A stretch of 64,000 nucleotides of DNA from Clostridiales bacterium (GCA_029066805.1 JAIEFT010000040.1:40628-104627); one strand, 5' to 3'. Positions 15,746-24,955 are shown, counted from the stretch's first letter. Notes: generated from the sequence alone by a model not told the origin. Program-made: numbers and translations.

Positions 15746-16096
15746 ATGGAAAATGTCAATACGACAAACAAAGATATATCACCGTCTGCTGTAGCAACGC
15801 AATTCGATCCGGCTAAACATTACAACGAAGTTTTCGGTATGTTTACGGGCGAAACCGAACAAGTAACATTTGAAATAAACGCAAAGCTGCTCGACGCTAT
15901 GATAGATCGTTTCGGTGAAGATATAAAGTTTACAACAAAAGAGAACGGCAAACTTACGTTTATCGCTCAAGTTCAAATCAGCCCGCAGTTTTTCGGCTGG
16001 TGTTGTTCATTTGGGGATTTGTTAAAGATAATTGAACCAAATAATGTTATGTGCTTTATGAAACAAATTCTATCTCGAATAATATCACTATACTAG
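15746..16096 (+). pseudogene. WYL-domain regulator, C-terminal fragment
   Basis: The segment HYNEVFGMFTGETEQVTFEI through MIDRFGEDIKF and VQISPQFFGWCCSFGDLLKI is the C-terminal half of a WYL (YafY-type) transcription factor. The winged-helix domain and most of the WYL core are missing and no promoter or good ribosome binding site precedes the ATG. The last ~20 residues (MCFMKQILSRIISLY) differ from the family. This is a remnant inside the island. Confidence 0.65.
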
Positions 16097-16184
16097 TTTT
16101 TGCAAAGTATAAAAGCATATTAAATTTATGAGTAACAATTATATCAGATTGTGAAGCCATATAATATTCTCTCAAATAAAAAAT

Positions 16185-16214
16185 AAAAGCCGCGAACATG
16201 ATTCACGGCTTTTT
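16185..16214 (-). terminator. Intrinsic terminator of the giant LRR gene
   Basis: AAAAGCCGTGAATCA...GCGGCTTTT hairpin on the minus strand followed by ATTTTTTATTT, 24 bases after the stop codon at 16238. Confidence 0.85.
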
Positions 16215-16237
16215 ATGTTGGTCTTTTATAAGTTCTA

Positions 16238-19200
16238 TTAATTTTCGATTACATCACCATCATCGCAATGAACTGTATAATGGTAAAGACCTGCGTCCCA
16301 ATCAAGCTCCTTTGATATAGCGTTCCATTGCGCCTTAGTTCCCTTGAAAGTTATGCTTGTAATACTGCTACTCCAAAACGCATGGCTCTTAATACTAGTT
16401 ACACTACTAGGAATTGTGATGTTCGTTAGTCCATTACAATCATCGAAAGTGCCACTCTCAATGCTCGTTATGCCGTTCTGGAGTACGATGCTTGTAAGTC
16501 CAGAGCAACCAGAGAATGCATATTCGGCGATTGAAGTCACGCTGCTTGGAATTATTAGACTTGTAAGTCCAGTACAATTAAAGAATGCATATTCGGCGAT
16601 TGAAGTCACGCTGCCGTCATTAGGTATTATACTCGTTTTACAGCCTTTTATCATTTTTCTTGCTTCCGTTTCTATAATACAATTCCCATCACTATGATAT
16701 TTACTATTTTCATTTGATATTGTTATTTCTGAAATTTCACCACAGTCTCGAAATGCTAATCTATCAATACTTGTCACACCACTACCGATTGTTATATTTG
16801 AAAGCCCTGTACACCCAGAGAATTGATTTTCTCTAATATTCTTAAGACCGTTACCGATTATTATATTCTTAAGCCCTGTGCAATCATCAAATGCCCAAGC
16901 GGAAATATACGTCACACTATCAGGAATCACTATACTTGTAAGTCCAGTGCAGCCAGAGAATGCCCAGCTATTTATGTCCGTCACGCTTCCATCTGTAGGT
17001 ATTATACTTGTTTTACATCCTGCTATCAATGTCTTAGTTTTTGTTTCAATTAAACAATTCTTATCGCTATGATACTTACTATTTCCACTTTGTACTATTA
17101 TTTCTGAAAGTCCTATGCATTTGCGAAACGCATTGTCAATACTTGTCGCTCCAGTGCCAATTTTAACACTAGTAAGTTTAGCGCAATTATAGAATGCATT
17201 ATGACCAATACTTTTTACATTGTTTGGAATTATGATACTTGTAAGTTCAACACAATTATAGAATGCCCATTTTTCTATGCTTGTTACGCCACTACCGATT
17301 GTTATATTCTTTAGTTTAGAACAATCGTAGAATGTAAATGGAGCAATACTTGTTACGCTGTTCGGAATCGTTATATTCGTCAGCTCAGAACAACCCCAAA
17401 ACGCGCTCTGTTTAATGTTAACTATGCTATTGGGGATTGCGATACTTGTAAGCCCAGTGCAACCGGAAAACGCAGACTCGCCGATGCTTGTCACGCTTCC
17501 ATCTGTGGGAATTATACTCGTTTTACAACCAAATACCAATGTTTTGCTTTGCTTATCCACTAAACAGTTGCCTTGACTCTTATACTTGCTATTCCCACTT
17601 GATACCGTTATGCTCGTAAGACCACTGCACTTCTCGAATGCCAAAGCGGAAATACTCGTCACACTGTCGGGTATTGTGATACTTGTTAAAGCTTGACAAT
17701 TACTAAATGTATAATTGCCTATGCTCGTGCCGCTTGTTATAACAACTTTTTTTAAATTTGAGTTTGTTATATATCGTGCCGCCATTATGGGTATTGTTGC
17801 TTCTTCAATAGCGCAACCGTTGAATGCATAGTCTCCTATACTCGTCACACTATCAGGTATTGTGATGCTTATTAATCCAGTACATTCGTAGAATGCATAA
17901 GAACCGATACTCGTCATATTACCTGAAAGTATAACCCTTTGTAGCGAACTCGGTATAACTTCTCTATTAGCCCAATAAACACTTGTACTAAATATATAGC
18001 CAAAGATTGTGTTTTCAGTGCCGTCTACATTCGCACCCACGAATGGTAATGTTATGCTTTCAAGAGAATTACAACTACCGACCGCGCATATCCCGATACT
18101 CGTCACGCTGTTTGGTATCGTTATGCTTGTAAGTCTAGCACAACCATAAAACGCATAAGACCCGATTGAAGTTACGCCATCAGGAATTGTTATGTTTGTA
18201 AGATTAGCACAACCATAGAATGTATATGATTCGATTGAGTTCAATTTATTGGATATCATTATGCTTGTAATTTCAGTACAACCATAAAATGCATAAGAGC
18301 CTATTGAAGTTACGCTATTCGGGATAGTTACATTTGTAAGTCCAGCGCAACCATAAAATGCATAAGAGCCTATTGAAGTTACGCTATTCGGGATAATAAG
18401 ATTATTTATTACAGATTTACCGTTAATCACCAAGTCTTTGTTTGTTATGCCACAGCGCATAAGACTATTTAATCCATCTATTGCGCACCAATTCGCTATA
18501 TTCCCTGTATAAATTATGCGCGTAATATCATTACAACCGGAAAATGCAGACTCGCCGATATTTGTCACACTGCTGGGAATTGTTATGCTCGTAAGTGCAC
18601 GGCACCCGTAAAAAGCACTATTTTCAATACTTGTTATACTGTCGGAAATTGTTATATTATTTAGGTTAGTACAATATTCAAAAGCCCCGTAACCTATATT
18701 TGTGCCGCTTGTTATTGTTACTGTTTTTAGAGCTGAATTCCTTATATATCTTGCCGCGATTGCGGGTATAGATGCCGTTTCAATAGGGCAGTCATCGAAC
18801 GCATAATCTCCAATGCTTGTCACGCTATCTGGAATATCTATGCTCGATAAGCTACGACAATGATGGAATGCATCTTGTCCAATACTCGTCAAATTACTTG
18901 GGATTGTTATACTTGTAAGTCCATCACAATAATAGAATGCACCATATAGAATATTCCCACCCGTAATCGTTACATGTTTTAAAGATGTCGGTATATAATA
19001 ATAGCTATATGTAGTATAGCTCGTACTACTACCGTAATAGTATTGACATGTTGACTTGGCATTTACAAATTGATTTGTTCCGAATATATAACCAAACGGA
19101 TACTGATAGGTATCACGTGAGGTTTTATATGACCCACCTACAAAAGGCAGTGTAATGGTTGTAAGAGAGCGGCAACCGTTAAACGCACCTTCGTTGATTT

Positions 19201-22200
19201 TTGTGACATATGAAGGCACATTTAGCTGCGTAACTAGTTGATTTTTTACGCCGGTTATAGTTAGCGTTGTTTGCGTAGCAATATAAGTAAATGCAGATAA
19301 CTGTGTGTCAACTTGGAATTTCGCCGTATAAGTAATATTTTCATGTGGCATTAAAAAAGTAAATTCAATATTCTCAGAAACTTTTTGAGATCCGTTATAC
19401 CAACCAACAAAGTTCGAACCTAAGTTCGATGTTGCCTTAATGGTAGTACTTTGACCAACTATATATGTATCTTGTAAAGATGTAACAGTGCCTGCGGTAT
19501 CGTCGCTACTTTCAATTACAACTTTACACCATCTTGCCGTATAAGTAGCATCTTTGTTCGGCATAGCGAACATATAGTTCATATTTTTTGTTAGTTCGTA
19601 TTCACCATCATACCAACCAACCCATGTGTATCCGGGCTTTGTCGTTGCTATCAATGTGACATTTCTTCCTGCCGTAATTCCTCCGCTAGCAGGCAAATAC
19701 AGATTCCCACCATCGAGTGGTTTTTTGCAACTTAGGTTTAGAGTTGTCCAACGTATCGCTGTAGAACTTGTTTGCGTTAGTCCAACGTAATACAAATTAC
19801 CTGCTGTTACATTATATTTTATGTCAAACTCATAGTGTGAGAAACTCCCCCCATAATACATTGATGGTCCACTTGCAAGGCGATTTTTAAAACTATCAAA
19901 TAAATATCCGCTTACAGAATATTGACCTATACCACTTATTGTTATCGTTTCATCAATTAAAGGCACGAACGCATAATATTCATATATTCCATACCCATTA
20001 TATTCATAGTCAGCATACCCTGTAATACTTGTTCCATCCAACGGCAGTACGCTTCCAGAATAAGTGAGCCATTTTGCGTATAATGTAATATTACTTTCTA
20101 CCCCTTGTGAAAAGTCATATGGGATTCCTACGCATCCGGCGTTATCGTACCAACCGCCAAATAAATAGCCAGAACGCGAAGGAGTTGCAGGATATTTTAA
20201 GCTAATATCTTTCGTTATCGTTTGCGACGCTATTGTACCAATTCCGCCGTTGAGATCAAAGTTAACAGTATAAGAAGATACGCCGTAATCGCGAGTAACT
20301 GTTCCGCCTTCTTCACTGTTTACAGTAAGAGTGTACATATTCCATTTCGCAGTATAGGTTATGCTATTACTCGGCATTATAAATGTGTAGTTTAAATCAC
20401 TTGTAAGTTTTTGTTCTCCATTATACCAGCCAAGCCATGTATATCCTCTACTAGTACTTGCTGAAATAGTAACACTCTCTCCGACTTTATAGCTCTGTTT
20501 AGTTGTAGATACCGCGCCTGCGGAATTGTTATTACATGCAAGCGTAAGAGAGTACATTTTCTTAACTATATTATTTTCGCATTCGTTCGAAATAAAGAAA
20601 TCGGCGTTGCTATCATACGCACAAACGGTAAATTGTCCTATTCCGTTATTGTCGTAAATTGGACTATCGTTATTTATTACATAGCTTGTATCCGTTACGG
20701 TTATGTAAGTGTTATGATGTTTTATTCTATATGTGTTTGCATGTGCGACAGCTAACCAAGATACAGTATATGTACAGTCAGAAATATTTTCCGTAATCGC
20801 AATTGTAGGAGTTTTAAGCCTTTTTTTGCTTACTTCTAAATTTAATGCCGAAGAAGAGCTCCATCCATCTCGTGTAGGAGTTACTGAAACGGTATAATCT
20901 CCAGCCTCGATATCGGATATGTCATAAGACGTATTTTCAATCGTTGCTTTAAGAGTACCGTTAATTCGCACATCGTACGCAGTTGCATTTTTTACTGCAT
21001 CCCAAGAGAGAATGGATGTAGATGTATTGAAATACGGGTTTACAGGCGTTAGCATATGATGTGAATAATTTTTTTCAGTCCACATTGAATTTAACGTTGT
21101 TTCGCCATCACCGTTGGCACGAATTTTAACGGTGTAATACCCCGCGGCTATATCATTTGGGAAAGACCAGCTTGTTGTCATAAGGTTTTCTTCGGATTGC
21201 TTTGTAGTATCCGAATAAACTTCAATTTTATAACCTTGTGCACCAGTTATAATATCCCAACTGAATATACCATTTTGAGAAATGCTAACAATCGGCGAAT
21301 ATAGCTGAGAATCGTCTGTGCGCTTTTGTACCCATTCCGCATAAAGAAACAGTCCAGATTGCGTTATGCGTTGTGATGTATCGAACTTCTCAGACAGTAT
21401 GTAACTTCCGTCCGCAGTCTGTCCGTCGCTTAAATACCAACCATTGAACACATATCCCGAACGTGACGGAATATATGTTATCAAACCATTTTGGGTAGTC
21501 TTTATAATGTTTGTTGAGCCTGGATAATTATGAATAAAAGTAACATCGTATTCGGTTACGACTATTCTCGGTATTTCAGTTATATCTGTTTTCTCGGAAC
21601 AGCGGGTGCAATGGTGAGATTTGCTTCCGGAGTGCTCCGTTGTGGCTTCTATATCAATCGACCATTCGGTTCTCCAATCGTGATTTAGCGCATTTATAAT
21701 GATGCTGTTTTTATCTGTAATCTCATGTTTTGCTTCGGAATCGGAAAACCATTTGCCGCAACCGCAAGTGTAGTATGCGTTGTTGCCAGCTTCCGTGCAA
21801 CTTGCCGATTTTGCTGACACGGGTGTCGTAGAATGCGTGTGACCGATAGGCTCTGCTAATACATAATTACATACGGTACAAACTTGCGGAGAGATAGTAG
21901 TTGCAGCCGCGCCGGGGATATGGTTTGCTTCGTCTTTCTTCTCATTGCATACAGTACAGACGTGCCAATGCTTTGTGGCGTTGTTGCTCCATTTAGTGGA
22001 CCAAATATGCGCATGACCATCCGTGGATTTTACGGCAGAGCATTTTGTGCAGTTATTATTTGCTCCCCAAATGTGCGTTTCATTGATCACGTCGGGTTTA
22101 TCACAACCTTCCACAGAGCAATGACCGTCATGCGTACCATTGCCGTTATCTATCCATTGATAATTATGAGTATGCGATGTTGCCTCAGGAGCTTTACTCG

Positions 22201-22276
22201 CGCAAGCTGAAAGCCCGAATGCAAGCATCAAGCAACTTGCAATCGCCAATAGAACAACAAGAATCTTCTTTTTCAT
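16238..22276 (-). CDS. Giant BspA-like LRR surface lipoprotein
   Basis: 2012 residues from MKKKILVVLLAIASC; GGAGGA lies five bases before this ATG, whereas the frame upstream (to 22354) runs through the leader RNA. Lipobox LSAC (Cys 25). Order: His/Cys-rich repeats ~35-230 (pairs such as CTKC, HWHVCTVC, HHCTRC, possibly metal-binding); an InlB-type repeat ~240-320; fibronectin-like segments ~320-600 (TVKIRANGDGETTLN); further InlB/bacterial repeats ~610-1000 (GGWYDNAGC, TWVGWYDGEYEL); then more than twenty LRR_5 units ~1010-1985 (SVTSIGSYAFYGC). Such proteins sit on the outer face and bind host or microbial ligands. Made behind leader RNA copy A, with its own terminator at 16185-16214. Confidence 0.92.
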   Translation of the reverse strand: MKKKILVVLLAIASCLMLAFGLSACASKAPEATSHTHNYQWIDNGNGTHDGHCSVEGCDKPDVINETHIWGANNNCTKCSAVKSTDGHAHIWSTKWSNNATKHWHVCTVCNEKKDEANHIPGAAATTISPQVCTVCNYVLAEPIGHTHSTTPVSAKSASCTEAGNNAYYTCGCGKWFSDSEAKHEITDKNSIIINALNHDWRTEWSIDIEATTEHSGSKSHHCTRCSEKTDITEIPRIVVTEYDVTFIHNYPGSTNIIKTTQNGLITYIPSRSGYVFNGWYLSDGQTADGSYILSEKFDTSQRITQSGLFLYAEWVQKRTDDSQLYSPIVSISQNGIFSWDIITGAQGYKIEVYSDTTKQSEENLMTTSWSFPNDIAAGYYTVKIRANGDGETTLNSMWTEKNYSHHMLTPVNPYFNTSTSILSWDAVKNATAYDVRINGTLKATIENTSYDISDIEAGDYTVSVTPTRDGWSSSSALNLEVSKKRLKTPTIAITENISDCTYTVSWLAVAHANTYRIKHHNTYITVTDTSYVINNDSPIYDNNGIGQFTVCAYDSNADFFISNECENNIVKKMYSLTLACNNNSAGAVSTTKQSYKVGESVTISASTSRGYTWLGWYNGEQKLTSDLNYTFIMPSNSITYTAKWNMYTLTVNSEEGGTVTRDYGVSSYTVNFDLNGGIGTIASQTITKDISLKYPATPSRSGYLFGGWYDNAGCVGIPYDFSQGVESNITLYAKWLTYSGSVLPLDGTSITGYADYEYNGYGIYEYYAFVPLIDETITISGIGQYSVSGYLFDSFKNRLASGPSMYYGGSFSHYEFDIKYNVTAGNLYYVGLTQTSSTAIRWTTLNLSCKKPLDGGNLYLPASGGITAGRNVTLIATTKPGYTWVGWYDGEYELTKNMNYMFAMPNKDATYTARWCKVVIESSDDTAGTVTSLQDTYIVGQSTTIKATSNLGSNFVGWYNGSQKVSENIEFTFLMPHENITYTAKFQVDTQLSAFTYIATQTTLTITGVKNQLVTQLNVPSYVTKINEGAFNGCRSLTTITLPFVGGSYKTSRDTYQYPFGYIFGTNQFVNAKSTCQYYYGSSTSYTTYSYYYIPTSLKHVTITGGNILYGAFYYCDGLTSITIPSNLTSIGQDAFHHCRSLSSIDIPDSVTSIGDYAFDDCPIETASIPAIAARYIRNSALKTVTITSGTNIGYGAFEYCTNLNNITISDSITSIENSAFYGCRALTSITIPSSVTNIGESAFSGCNDITRIIYTGNIANWCAIDGLNSLMRCGITNKDLVINGKSVINNLIIPNSVTSIGSYAFYGCAGLTNVTIPNSVTSIGSYAFYGCTEITSIMISNKLNSIESYTFYGCANLTNITIPDGVTSIGSYAFYGCARLTSITIPNSVTSIGICAVGSCNSLESITLPFVGANVDGTENTIFGYIFSTSVYWANREVIPSSLQRVILSGNMTSIGSYAFYECTGLISITIPDSVTSIGDYAFNGCAIEEATIPIMAARYITNSNLKKVVITSGTSIGNYTFSNCQALTSITIPDSVTSISALAFEKCSGLTSITVSSGNSKYKSQGNCLVDKQSKTLVFGCKTSIIPTDGSVTSIGESAFSGCTGLTSIAIPNSIVNIKQSAFWGCSELTNITIPNSVTSIAPFTFYDCSKLKNITIGSGVTSIEKWAFYNCVELTSIIIPNNVKSIGHNAFYNCAKLTSVKIGTGATSIDNAFRKCIGLSEIIVQSGNSKYHSDKNCLIETKTKTLIAGCKTSIIPTDGSVTDINSWAFSGCTGLTSIVIPDSVTYISAWAFDDCTGLKNIIIGNGLKNIRENQFSGCTGLSNITIGSGVTSIDRLAFRDCGEISEITISNENSKYHSDGNCIIETEARKMIKGCKTSIIPNDGSVTSIAEYAFFNCTGLTSLIIPSSVTSIAEYAFSGCSGLTSIVLQNGITSIESGTFDDCNGLTNITIPSSVTSIKSHAFWSSSITSITFKGTKAQWNAISKELDWDAGLYHYTVHCDDGDVIEN

Positions 22277-22292
22277 AAAATCCTCCGCAAAC

Positions 22293-22495
22293 AAAAAAGT
22301 GCGCCAGCCGAGGCTAACGCACGAAAAACGCAAACTCCGACTGTCGCCAAACATTCACTATGCAGTACAGGACACATTCCAATACACACATATGGAATTT
22401 GCATTTTTACCAAATTCTATTTGTGATATATTGAAATGCTATGAAAAAACAAAAAGCCCCGTACTCCTAATTAGGGGATATAGTGAATGTTTGGC
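22293..22495 (-). promoter_or_regulatory. Conserved structured leader RNA, copy A (upstream of giant LRR gene)
   Basis: About 203 nt on the minus strand. The 5' end (22495-22480) pairs perfectly over 16 bp with 22346-22361. The pairs differ at several positions from copy B at 13.2 kb but remain complementary. Shared core words: TAGGAGTACGGG, TTTGGTAAAAATGCAAAT, GTACTGC, and the post-helix block GACAGTCGGAGTTTGCG. An internal ATTCCA/TGGAAT hairpin is also kept in shorter form in copy B. It ends in a strong terminator hairpin (22299-22322) with T-run (22293-22298), ten bases before the ribosome binding site of the LRR gene. Confidence 0.75.
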
Positions 22496-22501
22496 ATAAT
22501 C

Positions 22502-22530
22502 AATATAACACATTTGCGAAAAGAAATCAA
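22502..22530 (-). promoter_or_regulatory. Promoter of leader RNA copy A
   Basis: Minus-strand TTGATT (22525-22530), 17-base spacer, TATATT (22502-22507), six bases before the first paired base of the RNA at 22495. Same layout as the 13.4-kb promoter. Confidence 0.8.
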
Positions 22531-22570
22531 TAATATCTAACAAACATTTTCTCTTATCTTTTCAGGCTTA

Positions 22571-22602
22571 GGTGTCCACATTCATGGACACCTTTATTTT
22601 TT
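22571..22602 (+). terminator. Intrinsic terminator at the edge of the serine-recombinase module
   Basis: GGTGTCCA paired with TGGACACC (22571-22592) followed by TTTATTTTTT on the plus strand. No plus-strand gene is visible just upstream, so it may insulate the following module. Confidence 0.6.
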
Positions 22603-22678
22603 CCATAAAATAATCTTGACAAACCTAATCGAATAGACTATACCGCGCTTATTCTGACATCTAACACAACCCTTGTCA

Positions 22679-22744
22679 AAATCGGGTTTCCCGATTGTTT
22701 CCCGTCGAAGGTGTGGCACGAAGTACCACCTTCCTTATCCTGCT
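22679..22744 (+). repeat. Mobile-module repeat: CGGGTTTCCCG palindrome plus CTTCCTTATCCTGC hairpin block
   Basis: AATCGGGTTTCCCGATTG followed ~20 bases later by GAAGGTG...CCACCTTCCTTATCCTGC. The same two-part block occurs at 58748-58806 and, inverted, at 58660-58718, beside the other serine recombinase. Here it lies about 40 bases upstream of the promoter of the 22820 gene. Confidence 0.6.
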
Positions 22745-22784
22745 TAGGCATCGAAAGATGCCACAATTTTGGGACGCTAACAAA

Positions 22785-22813
22785 TTGAAATCCAAACGGT
22801 TCTATGGTATACT
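22785..22813 (+). promoter_or_regulatory. Extended -10 promoter giving a leaderless mRNA
   Basis: TTGAAA (22785-22790), 17-base spacer, TGG-TATACT (22808-22813), then only six bases to ATG 22820. Confidence 0.65.
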
Positions 22814-22819
22814 ATCTCT

Positions 22820-23842
22820 ATGGATAAATTAGTATATCATTTAAATAAAAAGAAACAGCCGGCAAAAACCGAAGGGAAATACTTGTATTACTATCCTTGC
22901 AAAAAGGGCGCACCCGACATACATATCGGGGACAAAGGCTATGTCGTTATAGAAGTAACCGAAACCGAATGGGAAGCATTATTTGAGCTGGATAGATTCG
23001 AGTATAACAACACACATAAATTTCAGCGCCACACCGTTATCGTAGTAGACCGTGACGAAAACTTTCTTACACCAAAGGAAGAAGAAAAGCGTATAGACAA
23101 AGGTATTCATTTCACTCATACTCTAAACGACCAAGTAGATAAAGAACGACTCATTAGCAAACTCACAAAAAAGGAGCAAGAGATTTATCTGTCATGCATC
23201 GAAGATGAAATACCGCAAGCGCAAGTAGCGGGAGAACTTGGCGTTACGCAAGGCTACATATCCGCCGTGCTCAAAAAGATAGAGACAAAGCTGTTTACAT
23301 ACGAGATGAAATGTAGAACACCCAACGACGTCGTATGGAAATGCTGGAATATGTTTGTGCGCAAGGGAGAAATGCCTATGTTCATAGACGTAGAAATAGA
23401 ATTTGTCTTGCGCGCATTATTCGGTGACTTGATGCCATTCCTGCATTGGTTTTACAGCGTCGGCGAACTGTGCAGATTCATTTTAAGATATTATCTTTTC
23501 GACGAGGACAAAATAGACGCGGATATAGCGCGATACTTACAAATCGCAGATGAGCCTGCACGAAAACACTTCGAAGACCGCTATGGAGACGAGCTCCCTA
23601 TTATACAAGGCGTATATGTTCGGCTGTGCTTAGAAATAAAGCGCCGCAAAAATGCCGGGTTGCACAACACGAATAAAGCCGTTGTAGGTATTTTCGTCGC
23701 TATAGATAAATTAGCGAAGAAATTGAATACCACGCCGGAAGAATTCATGACACAAAGATTTTATCCGTTTATCGCCGAATGGCGAAATCGTCGTATAAGG
23801 CAGTTCTACAAAGAATACACGGGGAAAAACTTACCTCAATAA
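22820..23842 (+). CDS. Sigma-region-4-like HTH protein of the mobile module
   Basis: 340 residues. A helix-turn-helix like sigma region 4 lies at ~110-155: LTKKEQEIYLSCIEDEIPQA then VAGELGVTQGYISAVLKKIE. The rest (acidic N-terminal ~100 residues, long helical C-terminal region with MTQRFYPFIAEWRNRRIRQF) matches no family I know. It is leaderless from a promoter at 22785-22813 and is followed by a terminator at 23912. Position at the head of a Mob/Pre-like and recombinase module suggests a regulator of element excision or transfer. Confidence 0.75.
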   Translation: MDKLVYHLNKKKQPAKTEGKYLYYYPCKKGAPDIHIGDKGYVVIEVTETEWEALFELDRFEYNNTHKFQRHTVIVVDRDENFLTPKEEEKRIDKGIHFTHTLNDQVDKERLISKLTKKEQEIYLSCIEDEIPQAQVAGELGVTQGYISAVLKKIETKLFTYEMKCRTPNDVVWKCWNMFVRKGEMPMFIDVEIEFVLRALFGDLMPFLHWFYSVGELCRFILRYYLFDEDKIDADIARYLQIADEPARKHFEDRYGDELPIIQGVYVRLCLEIKRRKNAGLHNTNKAVVGIFVAIDKLAKKLNTTPEEFMTQRFYPFIAEWRNRRIRQFYKEYTGKNLPQ

Positions 23843-23911
23843 AAAATTTTAATTATTTTTCAAAATAGGTAATATTTTCGGCGTTTTCGTGGCTTATAAG
23901 TAGAAACGGGT

Positions 23912-23945
23912 AACAGCTCTTGGACAAAGAGCTGTTTTCTTTTTC
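23912..23945 (+). terminator. Intrinsic terminator after the sigma-like gene
   Basis: AACAGCTCT / AGAGCTGTT hairpin (23912-23935) followed by TTCTTTTTC. Confidence 0.8.
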
Positions 23946-23973
23946 CGAAAATCTTACAAGGAGGTGAAAAAGC

Positions 23974-24150
23974 ATATACGAGTATTACAGAAACAAATGC
24001 GTAGTAATACCAAAAACCGAGCAATACAAAGCTCGGGGTATTCCGCGAGACAGGCACGCAACAATATCCGTCATAACACATAGGCAGAAAGATTTTATCG
24101 GTATAGACGAATACTTTCATGACTGCGAACAGCGATTTGACGTAGAGTAA
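23974..24150 (+). CDS. Small protein with apparent AUA start
   Basis: 58 residues reading (I/M)YEYYRNKCVVIPKTEQYKA, then RGIPRDRHATISVITHRQKD. AAGGAGG (23959-23965) is followed nine bases later by ATA at 23974; no ATG, GTG or TTG occurs in frame after the upstream TGA until deep in the protein. It ends ten bases before the Mob/Pre-like gene, so translation is probably coupled. No family recognised. A normal start lost by mutation is the alternative explanation. Confidence 0.45.
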   Translation: MYEYYRNKCVVIPKTEQYKARGIPRDRHATISVITHRQKDFIGIDEYFHDCEQRFDVE

Positions 24151-24160
24151 CATAAAACCT

Positions 24161-24790
24161 ATGTATTGTCCAACCGAACAGGCTTGGACAAGTGTTATGA
24201 AGGCAACAAACGCACAGCTCAATAACCGAGGCAAGAACATTCTCTTGGAGTGCTTGCAGTTCGGTGGCAACCGAGAGTTTTGGGACGGCTTTCCGGACAA
24301 CGACGAAATTTGGATGTACTTCCAAAACTGCTACAAGTTTGCCGTAGACAAGATAGGGTTTCTGCATACGGATAAGAACATTATCTGTGCCGTTATTGTT
24401 ACCGAGCCGAACAGAAGAAATCTATTTGTCTACTACTTGCCAATAACCGAAACATGGCAAGCAAAGCTTATGAGCAATAAGCGAAGTGAAAACGGTAACA
24501 AGCTACACCAACGCGACGAAACGAACACGCCGCTATATAGGCAAATCTTGAACAAAGACAACCCACGCCTATCTCACTCCGAATTCTGGAAAGCGCGCGG
24601 CGGTCTTACGTCGTATTCGGACTTACAGGAAGACTTTTATATACAAGTATCCGAACGTTACGGTGCAATACGCGGAGAGAGTCTTTCGCTCATAAAGAAC
24701 ACTTCGTCCGCTCAACAAAACCGTTTTCATAGACATGAAGATGATGAGTATGATGATTTATATTTCGACGATTTACCATTTCGTTATTAA
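24161..24790 (+). CDS. Mob/Pre-like plasmid recombination protein lacking the relaxase motif
   Basis: 209 residues. The order of motifs resembles MobV/Pre relaxases: a helical start, YFQNCYKFAVDKIGFLHTDK, NIICAVIVTEPNRRNLFVYY then LPITETWQAKLM, and the late LQEDFYIQVSERYGAIRGES. In true relaxases the middle block carries HxDE...PHxH metal ligands. Here those histidines are replaced (VTEPNRRN), so nicking activity is doubtful. It may keep a DNA-binding role in the element. No clear ribosome binding site; likely coupled to the 23974 gene. Confidence 0.6.
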   Translation: MYCPTEQAWTSVMKATNAQLNNRGKNILLECLQFGGNREFWDGFPDNDEIWMYFQNCYKFAVDKIGFLHTDKNIICAVIVTEPNRRNLFVYYLPITETWQAKLMSNKRSENGNKLHQRDETNTPLYRQILNKDNPRLSHSEFWKARGGLTSYSDLQEDFYIQVSERYGAIRGESLSLIKNTSSAQQNRFHRHEDDEYDDLYFDDLPFRY

Positions 24791-24808
24791 AAACTTTGCA
24801 TAAAGCTG

Positions 24809-24859
24809 TTGACAACGGTAAATGGTTCGGGTATACTATACTAATTCGTATATATACGA
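24809..24859 (+). promoter_or_regulatory. Promoter and palindromic operator upstream of the recombinase genes
   Basis: TTGACA (24809-24814), 17-base spacer, TATACT (24832-24837), then the perfect 14-bp palindrome TCGTATATATACGA at 24846-24859, placed over the start of transcription. An almost identical palindrome follows the promoter at 58574-58602. Confidence 0.75.
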
Positions 24860-24880
24860 TTAAACAAATATAGACCACTT

Positions 24881-24915
24881 CGGGCTGTAAGGATTGGACA
24901 AATCTTTACGGCCCG
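24881..24915 (+). promoter_or_regulatory. Long hairpin in the leader of the recombinase operon
   Basis: CGGGCTGTAAGGATT pairs with AATCTTTACGGCCCG (15 bp, two wobble pairs, 5-base loop). No T-run follows, so it is not a standard terminator. Confidence 0.5.
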
Positions 24916-24955
24916 AAAATTTAATAAAACAAAATCTAATCGGGAGGATAATTTT

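Noticed and set aside
24881..24915. Intrinsic terminator
   Set aside because: Strong hairpin but followed by A-rich sequence on both strands instead of a T-run.
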